Shown: one piece after another, positions 57,401 to 62,570 of the stretch
Numbering within the stretch: position 1 is the first letter of the stretch
Layout: the number at the start of each line of letters is the position of its first letter
NCBI RefSeq assembly: GCF_026151205.1
Contig: NC_087082.1
Location: 5,835,908-5,899,907 of the forward strand
DNA: 64,000 nucleotides
From: Bolinopsis microptera
Taxonomy: Eukaryota > Ctenophora > Tentaculata > Lobata > Bolinopsidae
Direction: 5' to 3'
Notes under the pieces: generated by a model
What the model was told of the DNA's origin: nothing
Database searches by the model: none
Seen by the model: only the letters and a program-made list of their open reading frames with translations
Program-made: the position numbers and the translations under genes

Positions 57401-58273
57401 CGAAGCGTGTAATAAATGTTAGAATTTATTTATTTATTTATTATAATGTTGTATAATATGTAACATTATGTGTAATAATATGTAATACTCGTCAGGGAGT
57501 TGCTAAATCTATTGTTAATGTTATAATGTTGTATAATATTATGTAATACTCGTCAGGGAGTTGCTAAATCTATTGTTAATGTTATAATGTTGTATAATAT
57601 TATGTAATACTCGTCAGGGAGTTGCTAAATCTATTGTTAATGTTATAATGTTGTGTAATATTATGTAATACTCGTCAGGGAGTTGCTAAATCTATTGTTA
57701 ATGTTATAATGTTGTATAATATGTAACATTATGTGTAATAATATGTAATACTCGTCAGGGAGGCACCTTCACAATCTCTAACCTGGGTATGATGGGAATC
57801 CAGCACTTCACTGCTGTTATAAACCCGCCACAGAGCTGTATTCTAGCTGTGGGAGCCCCCCAGAAGAAGATGGTCCCTGCTGACAATGAGAAAGGGTACG
57901 TTACTGTTAATTAGTTAATTAATTAATTAATTAATTAATTAATTAGTTAATTGGTTAATAAGTTAATTAATTACTGAACTGATATGCAAATATTAGCGAA
58001 ATGTGGTGACTAATTGAAAACCTTGTTGTCGTGCTTATTAAATTATGTATCGATGAATGTGATAATCATTAATCAGATACCTATGACGTATACAATGAGT
58101 TAATTATTGAAAGGGGCGTGTTAAAAAGACCCACTATTCCCAGGTTCGAAATAAAGACAGTGATGAACGTCTCCCTGAGCTGTGATCACCGCGTAGTGGA
58201 CGGTGCGGTTGGTTCGCAGTGGCTCGACTCCTTCAAGGGCTACCTTGAGAAACCACTCAACTTACTTTTGTAA
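32880..58273 (+). CDS. DLAT: Dihydrolipoamide acetyltransferase, pyruvate dehydrogenase E2, mitochondrial; 9 exons
   Basis: Transfers acetyl groups to CoA in the mitochondrial pyruvate dehydrogenase complex. Exons: 32880-32995, 33628-33734, 33959-34125, 34543-34872, 35110-35319, 35495-35685, 45155-45317, 57759-57895, 58144-58273; phases agree and give 516 residues. Order: Arg-rich targeting peptide (1-39, [16 protein letters not shown]); one lipoyl domain ([11 protein letters not shown] to about 135; lipoyl-Lys about 101 in [10 protein letters not shown]); Pro/Ala linker with a repeated [10 protein letters not shown]; subunit-binding domain ([30 protein letters not shown]); catalytic domain from about 275 with [24 protein letters not shown] and the active-site DHRVVDG (His about 489). 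Most mammalian DLAT has two lipoyl domains; here there is one. PDHX is less likely because the catalytic motif is intact. The gene spans 25 kb only because introns 6 and 7 are filled with repeats, transposons and a nested gene. Confidence 0.95.
33005..33212. repeat. AT-rich tandem repeat next to the DLAT exon 1 donor
   Basis: About five diverged units of roughly 40-50 bp (ACACCACATCTTAATTAGTT followed by AATTAATTAGTAATTAG), starting ten bases after the exon 1 donor. Confidence 0.75.
34660..34800 (+). repeat. DLAT: 30-bp coding repeat in the DLAT linker
   Basis: GCTCCTCCCCCTCCAGCTGC plus AGTGGCC repeats three times in frame (PPPPAAVAA) inside exon 4. This is the flexible Pro/Ala linker between the lipoyl and subunit-binding domains. 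A second Pro/Ala repeat ([10 protein letters not shown]) lies in exon 5. Confidence 0.85.
36537..36650. repeat. 57-bp direct duplication in DLAT intron 6
   Basis: Two near-identical copies containing TGTTCTATAGTTCTATTTTG followed by GGCAGTGTCTAACATGATAAG. Confidence 0.85.
37035..37130. repeat. Dispersed repeat, copy 1 (second copy 42654-42752)
   Basis: About 96 bp starting TTAAGGGGGCCGGGGG and including TCTTCATCAAAATTCTC and GGGGAGTGATATCTATCAGC, shared with 42654-42752. Copy 1 ends in a 10-bp hairpin, GCTGCTTATG-GTCT-CATAAGCAGC (37119-37142). A MITE-like family is likely. Confidence 0.7.
37142..37425. repeat. 56-bp minisatellite with CACGTG in each unit (5 copies)
   Basis: Units read TTTTAGCACGTGCAATATTC, then AATCCCTGAATAATTACTGA and an AT-rich end. 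Each has the palindrome GCACGTGC. It lies in DLAT intron 6. Confidence 0.9.
38723..40170. mobile_element. Non-autonomous DNA transposon, 8-bp target duplication (hAT-like)
   Basis: 1,448 bp with terminal inverted repeats CCCATATCCAAAAA (left) and TTTTTGGATATGGG (right), flanked by TGGTTAGT on both sides (38715-38722 and 40171-40178). An 8-bp duplication fits the hAT superfamily, but the flank is itself repetitive, so the duplication is not fully independent evidence. No transposase ORF. The interior contains ACGTAGCCAGGATTT and GC-rich blocks (38885-39070, near 39440 and 39535) related to 2520-2590, with GAGCGAAGCGAGC motifs in both orientations, so it is probably composite. Confidence 0.75.
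39462..39488. repeat. Homopolymer run of about 27 C
   Basis: Inside the element at 38723-40170, preceded by GGGGGGCTGCCGCCCCCC, which can fold on itself. Length is likely unreliable. Confidence 0.85.
41268..41446. repeat. 20-bp minisatellite with E-box CACGTG (9 copies)
   Basis: Nine units of GGTAACACGTGTAGTTACTA, very uniform (one AATTACTA variant; the first has CACGTTTAG). Eight or nine evenly spaced ACACGTGT palindromes lie in DLAT intron 6, about 1.7 kb upstream of the nested receptor gene. Confidence 0.92.
42654..42752. repeat. Dispersed repeat, copy 2
   Basis: Matches 37035-37130 from TTTAAGGGGGCCGGGG to ATCTATCAGCTGCTTTTGG. It may be one end of a larger element that includes the inverted repeat at 42942-43099. 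Confidence 0.7.
42942..43099. repeat. Perfect 69-bp inverted repeat with 20-bp spacer
   Basis: The left arm 42942-43010 (ATCTGTCGAGCCGAATTTTG to AATCTTGGACCT) is exactly the reverse complement of 43031-43099; the spacer is CATTTTTTTACGATTTTTCC. No mismatch is seen. It ends 40 bases before the start codon of the nested receptor. A smaller hairpin (CGATTTTCA/TGAAAATCG, 42830-42858) precedes it. Confidence 0.95.
43140..44546 (+). CDS. Rhodopsin-like (class A) G-protein-coupled receptor, nested in DLAT intron 6
   Basis: 468 residues, single exon, same strand as DLAT. The N-terminus has Asn glycosylation sites (NNTTES). Seven hydrophobic segments: about 40-65 ([13 protein letters not shown], the TM1 GN), 76-98, 115-140 (Cys in YICKA, then [13 protein letters not shown] in place of the usual DRY), 150-172, 208-236, 256-283 ([13 protein letters not shown]) and 303-326 ([13 protein letters not shown], the NPxxY motif). 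A second Cys (AFCGYQ) lies in extracellular loop 2. The 130-residue tail is Ser-rich with four SPQ(L/S)S or YPQLSV copies ([33 protein letters not shown]), possible phosphorylation sites. Ligand unknown. The missing Asp-Arg in TM3 is seen in some divergent receptors and may alter G-protein coupling. Confidence 0.88.
   Translation: MSNNTTESPGNPDVDPTYYYTYTYFPSTVPLINFGTHNEIADLVLAVLVILFSVVASVGNISAFLYFWQKKNKCLAPLLYTVISVVDIATSFSVFPIISSLLNGRDPTFMKGSSYICKATLIVMTFTQKISMFLVMLLSFTRTLAIASPYYKIRNALIMPAILIYSAVLVTIDTVYLGKGWLKPVYRKWLAFCGYQVPLGVPRSTFNLYAISVQMELFLPGFIVLLSFIVFTCALLRKSKYHDPIPGEEEIQNRRISVTIAMFTGVFLLCNLPYFLTQLVFLCEVYSLQFHMSVYNNSTFRWYSGLISNILTLLNAALNPCLYLLRMPHYRSWLNFLSQNPGSIRTILTKPARSSADFDRFALSRCSPSVDFPRLGGSRSPQLSVGAGNYNYPQLSVDYPLSTRRPSVYANGSARSPQLSVEYGRYPSKQGETRSPQSSLNNYDRLSLNRSYRSPKTTRRGSIKQTEF
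44908..44953. repeat. (GAAAT)n microsatellite
   Basis: Nine tandem GAAAT units in DLAT intron 6, downstream of the receptor gene. Confidence 0.9.
48446..50495. mobile_element. Non-autonomous DNA transposon flanked by TTAA (piggyBac-like)
   Basis: 2,050 bp with 20-bp perfect terminal inverted repeats (AGGACCAGTTAACTGAAAAA), flanked by TTAA on both sides (48442-48445, 50496-50499). Removing it and one TTAA restores a normal minisatellite unit (TTGTTAATGTTATAATG). The ends are further related over about 150 bp (a GTGACGTCATAAAGTCCCT block on the left is inverted on the right). There is no transposase-sized ORF. The TTAA target is typical of piggyBac; the TIR start AGG rather than CCC is less typical. 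Confidence 0.82.
52716..54278 (+). CDS. LINE ORF1 with PHD-like finger, coiled coil and CCHC zinc knuckles
   Basis: 520 residues from ATG 52716. The N-terminus has a PHD-like Cys/His cluster ([30 protein letters not shown]), followed by a heptad-rich acidic region ([28 protein letters not shown]), a middle domain, and C-terminal zinc knuckles: [27 protein letters not shown] and [14 protein letters not shown]-like fingers are known in ORF1 of CR1-group LINEs. The ORF ends AAA-AAC-GTA-ATG-TGA; the heptamer A_AAA_AAC (54263-54269) is in the right phase for -1 frameshifting into ORF2. Confidence 0.88.
   Translation: MEKSAHNSAKNLLVNGLCKACSNDEVVKSTDIVQCFWCKDSFHAINCDETCNVSAPTVFTAHLSHAVNNTSSYAKRFGRFLFICNDCSTAEEDKRAATTVDRVGLLDNKIDAINLEFREEMSELKTLLKEQLSQKPERAQERSSDQVDFMKQFAEQFSSLKEDLTKNINDVIDNKVNTVVTKSGTVSHTKDVLYSSLFTDSNSSTPSAQPPHVPIAPTRTQPSSPEILILSPKEEQSVNAATMTNVKKFATDKLKSSQVVFLRCNENNKKVSIGFPNAEIRDKATSLLNDGNTLDSYGYQSKNGNKMLPKVTIYGVSSEVLDDIDTTAVGNDADKLRDLEKNHLVAQIVEKNSSIKDLYEAGHTISIVYLNKIKRFTNDKQERIELTIGIKLSPSVYRVLFNQQQGSLYLGSRRYKVTDRFYIKQCYHCQMIGHTSVDCNEVKTNKHPTCMYCMGSHRSSACQFKQKKDKHACARCLASTHTNDAENSRTHNAAAYDCPVLVRETKRIAANTDFISKNVM
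54263..54292 (+). promoter_or_regulatory. Candidate -1 ribosomal frameshift site between LINE ORF1 and ORF2
   Basis: The slippery heptamer A_AAA_AAC occupies 54263-54269 with AAA (54264-54266) and AAC (54267-54269) as ORF1 zero-frame codons. The -1 frame continues CGT AAT GTG AAA TTA into ORF2 without a stop. The ORF1 stop is at 54276-54278. Ten bases downstream a small hairpin (ATTAG-GTG-CTAAT, 54280-54292) is possible but weak. Confidence 0.6.
54269..57226 (+). CDS. LINE ORF2: AP endonuclease and reverse transcriptase (intact)
   Basis: About 985 residues in the -1 frame relative to ORF1, with no ATG before the endonuclease core; the first in-frame Met is about 31 residues in. The endonuclease shows [48 protein letters not shown] and SSDHYLVSF. 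The reverse transcriptase shows [19 protein letters not shown], motif [14 protein letters not shown] (near 604), motif [14 protein letters not shown] and motif [12 protein letters not shown] (near 693). The C-terminal region ends with [19 protein letters not shown], common to CR1/L2-type LINEs. No stops or frameshifts. Confidence 0.93.
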   Translation, partial: RNVKLGANRQKSQLSIGCFNARSLCNKTCGVLEMLKDNSISICCITETWLKTNDRAKFAEIRDFGFDIISAPRRGRGGGVGFLFNPKMISPVRNDVTKYSSFEVLECVIKTAGEIIRLCVVYRSTQAKAKYDETKISKFMDDFVGYLDNLLLKTGSPIICGDFNFHVEDIYNNIAQNFIALCESKGFLQHVDSPTHISGGTLDLLFTLGCVSDSLSVTDMMVETSTGTSSDHYLVSFQVPVTFDLHKARTYEEKDVRELSKIDIDKFREDLFCSELNLSEYQSLDEAVNLYQNVLEQVLDKHAPLITKRFTAEKSDFWDNKCQIAVRERRRAKRKAKKYPENDEFKTTHFEKCVDAEITINRARDGYYDKQLSSCKGDSKGTYKVINKLLDKEYGSNKLPNGEDIEVAAKLKTFFDQKVKTIYSNIEKEIQNTSLNGQGTKDSTSIDNAKCRLNQFKEVSLSDLETLIKSLPNKSSVLDVIPMWLFKNCLPELLPIIHYIVNESLRVGKFPSALKEASIRPGLKKPTLDVDELKNYRPISNLTYLSKILEKVVHCQLNEYADVNNLFSPYQSGYRKFHSCETAVTKIHNDILMMIDSKSNVVLLLLDLSAAFDTINHNLLLTKLKNANGITELALSWLQCYLNNRTFKVKVKKATSSEGYLDIGVPQGSILGPLLFILYTRDLEEIVTKYGFSIHLYADDTQVYFTFDVHSSNPDLTAVKNCFLEIKQWMTVNFLKLNDEKTEFIDIGPYVSPIQTMDLGDLSICPVSKAKNLGFLFDHQMNLDSQINAVSKVCYLNQRDLSRIGSKLSHELKVQLVHSNILCFIDYCNSVYYGITEKNLHKLQKIQNNAARFIFGLYGKKIREPIMPYLKKLHFLPVRFRIKFKISLLVFKCLNNIAPQYLQGHVNLREVRRQSSRLDDDFYLLKVPPAPHFRRTDAAFMFCGPKIWNELPYSVRSLSSVECFKNALKTFYFQLAFDNISNICP

Positions 58274-58756
58274 CTTAACTCATTAAATTATTGATTTTTC
58301 TAATATGATCCGGGTTTATAACGCGAAGTTACAGTTAATTTTGGACTGGAGTAGGTACAAGCATTTAGTTCTAATGAATGTAGAGACTCGATGAGCAGCT
58401 AATATGAGGTCACTGTTAATACCAGTATGGTATGTGAACAGTGAAACATGCTAAATACTTTAACAGATAAAGTAAGTGACACGGCACGTTATCTCCTGTT
58501 TTGAAAGCGGTTTTGTTATCATTTATTGATGGATTCCGTAACTTATTACTAAGATTTGTACATAACATGCATTCCTTTTGTTTCATTTAGCAAATCATTA
58601 TCTATATTTAACATGATACAATGAGTATAATTATAGTAATATAGCTATATAAGTATATAGTATATAATATGTAGAGATTTTTACACTAATTAGTAGTTCA
58701 ATCTTTTGGATTGTTACCAAATAAAAATAACACAACACTCCACGCAGAGGCTGCAA
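58274..58756. other. Intergenic between DLAT and PARG
   Basis: AT-rich; no gene, clear poly(A) signal or core promoter seen. Confidence 0.5.
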
Positions 58757-60159
58757 ATGACAGGTGGGTCCCGCAAGTCATCCAAACACGCCATATTCCC
58801 ATATTTCAGTGACACTACTTACTGGAAAGAAGTAACAGAAAGCATTCAAAGCGTTACAGCATGGTCACCGCTTATTCTAGCACAAGAGTTACACCATATT
58901 AAGCAACTCCAGAGGGACACTCCACTTAAACCAACTCCTGAAAGTCGGTATCAGAGATTACTTGAGCTATTTAAAGAGAGTGAGCAATTTGAAGGAGATG
59001 AAGGGTTAGCCTGGGGTGGAACTTATTTCGGGGTAGAGATCAGGAATTTCCTAAAATAGTGTTTTGGTTTATGAAGAAGACATTGCCTCACATCGTCAAA
59101 TTACTCGTAGAGTTACCAGTTTTATTCGCTGAAGAAATCCCGCTTGTTGACGGTGTTAGTGCCAGTAACTTGTCCCTGACTAAACACCAATGTGCATCTC
59201 TTCTAGCCGCTGCTTTTTTCTGTGCAAACACTGCTGACTGCCAACCTTTACCGGCCGATAACTACCAGACTCTTGTTAACTTCGACTCGTGGCTTCAGTC
59301 ACCGAGCTACAGCAGCAAAGCTAAACTGTTTATGTTGATGAACTACTTCGAACGCTCTAGACTAGAGATAAAAGATGATAAGTTTGAAATACACCGCATA
59401 AAGTTAACAAAGCGGCCCTCCCTTGCTAGCTGGGTTAAGAACAGTTCGCCCCTCACTGAGTTCACAGTTTGTAACGAGGGTGGTATAACTGAGAGTAATG
59501 GGTGTAATGTGCTGCATGTGGACTTTGCTAATGAGTATATCGGAGGGGGAGTATTGCACATGGGCGCAGTACAAGAGGAGATAATGTTCAGTGCGTGTCC
59601 CGAGTTGCTAGTGTCCCTTATGTTCTGCAGTGTCATGGCTGATGACGAAGCCCTGGTTCTTGTCAACGCTGAAAGGATAGCTGAATATTCAGGTTACAAC
59701 ACGGGGTTACAGTTTGCCGGAGATTATGTTGAGACAGATTCAGGGGTGTGCAGGGTAGCTATTGATGCGACCTGTTATGGGCGGGGGACGGGATCTGATC
59801 AGCAATATTCACAAAAAAAGTTATTGCGGGAACTCAACAAAGCACTAGTTGGATTTGATCACGAGTTCCCAACCAAAGAGTCTGATGTGGCTACAGGTAA
59901 TTGGGGATGTGGAGCGTTTGGAGGTAACATTCAGCTGAAGTCGCTGTTGCAATGGTGTGCTGCCAGCGCTGCTGGTAGAGGGGTCAGGTACTACACATTC
60001 AATGACAGGAACTGTCAGGGGTTGGATTCCGTTGTTCGTTATCTTAGTGAGAAATCGCTAACTGTTGGATTAGTCGTGCAAGCTATTCTAGATTACTGTG
60101 AAATAAGGGGTTCGGGTAAAGGCGGGGCATTGTTTGATTTTATCAGCAAAGTTTTGTAA
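58757..60159 (+). CDS. PARG: Poly(ADP-ribose) glycohydrolase, single exon, with one frame break
   Basis: Hydrolyses poly(ADP-ribose) chains. ATG at 58757 opens a frame that stops with TAG at 59057-59059 (FGVEIRNFLK-stop); the protein resumes in the -1 frame (IVFWFMKKTLPHIVKLLVELP) and runs to 60159, about 465 residues in all, typical of a PARG catalytic region. Landmarks: KKTLPHIVKL, ASLLAAAFFC, LHVDFANEYIGGGV, the signature GGGVLHMGAVQEE with the two catalytic Glu, VAIDAT, RELNKALVGF, ATGNWGCGAFGG and YYTFND. Everything but the frame break looks functional. The break is at CTAAAATAGTG: a one-base indel (error or real), or a -1 slip of tRNA-Lys on AAAA before the stop. A 27-base intron solution is too short to be credible. 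Confidence 0.82.
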
Positions 60160-60877
60160 GTTTTTAAAGTTTTGGATAACAGTATTTTATTTATGTTGTG
60201 GTTATGTCTTATGACAGAAGTGAAACATTTTATGACAGTGATTGTTTATTCAAATTTAATTAGTGATGCATATTTGATATTTTTAGTTGTGGTTGTGAAA
60301 ATATATCATTGAATTTTCCGATTCGTATTGTATTTTGCTAAAGTAGCATTCTTGACTCTTGTGTAAAACGTGCAAAAAGTGGCAAATTTACGCGCGCATT
60401 CGGTTTGCGTACGGCGCTAAATCATTTTAACTACGAAAAGAATCATTGCTCAAAATTTTATCACGTGACTTCAGTGACGTGCGCGCATCCGCGCGCGGGT
60501 TCATGTTTTTACATTTCCTAGAATGTAGAACAGAATGAACTGCAGGAATTCACCTTTTGTGACATATTGCAGTTAAAGTTAATCAAGCCGAATAAATCGT
60601 TTATGAACTCTGCTGTTTCCTGCTAATTTTCCCTCCTGCATGAACCGAATAATTCATTTCCTCTGCTGATAAGGAAAAAATAAGAAAGAATGTTTAAAAC
60701 TTGTGATGATGTTCGTGTCATAATTCTTAATCTAATCTGCTTATTTTGAAGAATATCCCGTAACTACAATATAGCGCTTTATTTCCTAACAAATTAGAAA
60801 GTTAAAACAATTTTAATATTCTTTCATCTGTTTCACAGTATAATCTAACTGCCTATTAACACTCCCCAGTTATTACA
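60160..60877. other. Intergenic between PARG and BOLA3
   Basis: AT-rich apart from a GC-richer stretch with GCGCGC motifs at 60390-60500. No gene seen. The promoter of BOLA3 should lie at the right end. Confidence 0.5.
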
Positions 60878-61295
60878 ATGTTACGACTTTTACTGCGACA
60901 GCGAATCTTCGCCCCTCAAATATGTCGGTTTATGTCCACTGCTCCTGCTCCGACCGAGCAAAGCATCAAAGAAAAGCTTGAGCTGTCTCTAAAAGTAAAG
61001 TCTATCAATGTGCAAGATATAAGCGGAGGTTGTGGGGCTATGTTCCAAGTAAGTCAAAATGAATTTCCAACATCTTGACATTTCATTTCCTCGACATGGT
61101 TCACGATTTTTAATATCCTTGATTTGCTTTCTTTTCAGCATTCAATTTCACTTACTGCCTCAGATTTACGTGCAAGCGGAGAATTTCAACGGTCTGCGAC
61201 CTCTTCAACAACACAAACTTATCAAGACTATTTTGAAGGACGATGTTGCAAATATGCACGGTCTGACTTTAAAAACTGAGCCTACCAATACATGA
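60878..61295 (+). CDS. BOLA3: BolA-like protein 3, mitochondrial; 2 exons
   Basis: Exons 60878-61048 and 61164-61295 join in phase 0 to 100 residues. BOLA3 acts with GLRX5/NFU1 in mitochondrial 4Fe-4S cluster delivery needed for lipoate synthesis. The N-terminus is Arg-rich (MLRLLLRQRIFAPQICRFMS), a mitochondrial presequence. The BolA core has VQDISGGCGAMFQ (the family's DISGGCGAMY, with the conserved Cys), a short strand IYVQAENFNGLR, then LQQHKLIKTILKDD and MHGLTLKT at the expected positions. Length matches the family (about 107 in human). Confidence 0.93.
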
Positions 61296-61563
61296 AGTTT
61301 TGTGGGACTTGAACCTTGATTCTGTTATTCGCGTACGAGGCAAACTTCACATCTTAAGGGTCTTTAGAAATTGCAACTTTTGTTTATTATAGATGTTACG
61401 ATTTTGTTAATATATAAAGTTTCTGAAGAGCTAAGTGTTACATTTTACTTAATTTTATTTTATGCGTTATTTTCTATATTGCTATAAATCATTTCAAAAG
61501 TTTGCCCAATATTTTAAGATTAGTCAGTAGACACTTCTACCCTCATTAAAACAAATAATAAGG
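61296..61563. other. Intergenic between BOLA3 and the membrane protein
   Basis: 268 bp, AT-rich; nothing recognised. Confidence 0.4.
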
Positions 61564-62052
61564 ATGGAAGAGAAGTCTGTTATCTCTACGCTTGTGACGT
61601 CGACTCTAGCGCTTCTAACTGTGCTGGGAACCTACAAAATGGTCTCTTTCTTTATTAAATGGGGGGAAAGAGAAGGAGGGCTCGCCTCTCAACAACAAGC
61701 CCTTATTCCTGCTCCAGGTAGAGTGAGACTGTGGATCATGTTACTCTCCATTCGGAATTAAAGTACTGGGAAATTATTTTTCTTGTTTGGATACAACGAT
61801 CTCCATGTAGCCGGCTTCAAATCTGATTTTATTTCAAACGCGAGTAAATAAACGACACTTCACCTAGGTTGTGTGCTGTTGAGGCCGACGGAAAACAACG
61901 AAGCAGTGATAGTGGATCCCGGAACTCTTAGTTTTATAAAGCCCGATGACACAGTTCTTCTGTCAGGTCCTGTATTTTCCATGGAATCGCATGATTGTGA
62001 AGATGGTATATTCGCTGTACACGGCAAGAATATTCTAGCTCTTAGGAAGTAG
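61564..62052 (+). CDS. Small single-pass membrane protein, unrecognised; 2 exons
   Basis: Exons 61564-61717 and 61868-62052 join in phase 1 (donor GTAGAG, acceptor CACCTAG) to 112 residues. A hydrophobic segment at about 8-33 (VISTLVTSTLALLTVLGTYK) follows a short acidic-basic N-terminus and could anchor it; the remaining part (CVLLRPTENNEAVIVDPG, FIKPDDTVLLSGPVF, IFAVHGKNILALRK) looks like a compact beta-rich soluble domain. I do not recognise the family. The exon structure and clean phase support a real gene. Confidence 0.65.
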
Positions 62053-62570
62053 TGTGTGATATCAGACAATAGTAAAAACTTTGCATGCTATTTAGCATAT
62101 TTAGTATATTTTATGCGTTTTTTAGACAGTTTAAGATTCATTGTTTTAGAAATTCTTGCATTTTCATAGGGTGTCATTTTATTAGCAGTGCTGTTCATAT
62201 TTAATATTTCATATTTATGTTTGTAAACGATGGTTTTTAATGAATATACTGTTTATTTTGGCTTGTAAATTTATACAATTTTCCTACCTAAGTAATATTT
62301 CTGTTTGAACAGAAGTTCGTTTAAATTTTTTTTTACCGGTATTACAATCGGGCCTTTTTAATTTTCAAATATGTTTTGATTTAATTCTAGTAAGTCGATA
62401 CAGTAGAACCGCCATATATAATTACTGTATATATATATATATATATTATATATATATACTTTATTTTGAAATCTGAATAGATTTTATAAGCCTCTTCTCT
62501 AGAGTAAACAACCCTATTTAAACTAGAGTAAACAACCCTATTTTAACTTAACATTTAGCTGGCAGCAGAT
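62053..62570. other. Intergenic before the ankyrin gene
   Basis: Contains a (TA)n stretch at 62427-62458 and a short direct repeat (AACTAGAGTAAACAACCCTATTT-like) at about 62500-62545. No gene seen. Confidence 0.5.

Larger units (their letters stand above)
52509..57440 (+). mobile_element. CR1/L2-like LINE, apparently full length, inserted in the DLAT intron 7 array
   Basis: A 4.9-kb element with 5' UTR (from about 52575, after an AT-dinucleotide stretch), intact ORF1 (52716-54278), intact ORF2 (to 57226), 3' UTR and a (TTTA)n tail. Candidate target duplication TTATAAT at 52502-52508 and 57441-57447. The array continues in phase on both sides. Both ORFs are unbroken, so this is a young and possibly competent copy. 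Confidence 0.9.
45621..57758. repeat. 61/80-bp minisatellite spanning the DLAT exon 8 acceptor, with two insertions
   Basis: It fills nearly all of intron 7. The short unit (61 bp) runs GGGAGTTGCTAAATCTATTG, AATGTTATAATGTTGTATAA, TATTATGTAATACTCGTCA; the long unit (78-80 bp) inserts TATGTAACATTATGTGTAAT. Each ends CTCGTCAG|GGAG, identical to the real acceptor and first four bases of exon 8 (57759). Well over 60 units are present. Blocks around 46080-46800 and 47040-47760 match with an offset of about 960 bp, a higher-order repeat. It is interrupted at 48446-50495 and at about 52509-57440. Confidence 0.95.

Noticed and set aside
32880-58273. PDHX or DLST instead of DLAT
   Set aside because: The active-site DHRVVDG is intact and a peripheral subunit-binding domain is present, which argue against PDHX and DLST respectively.
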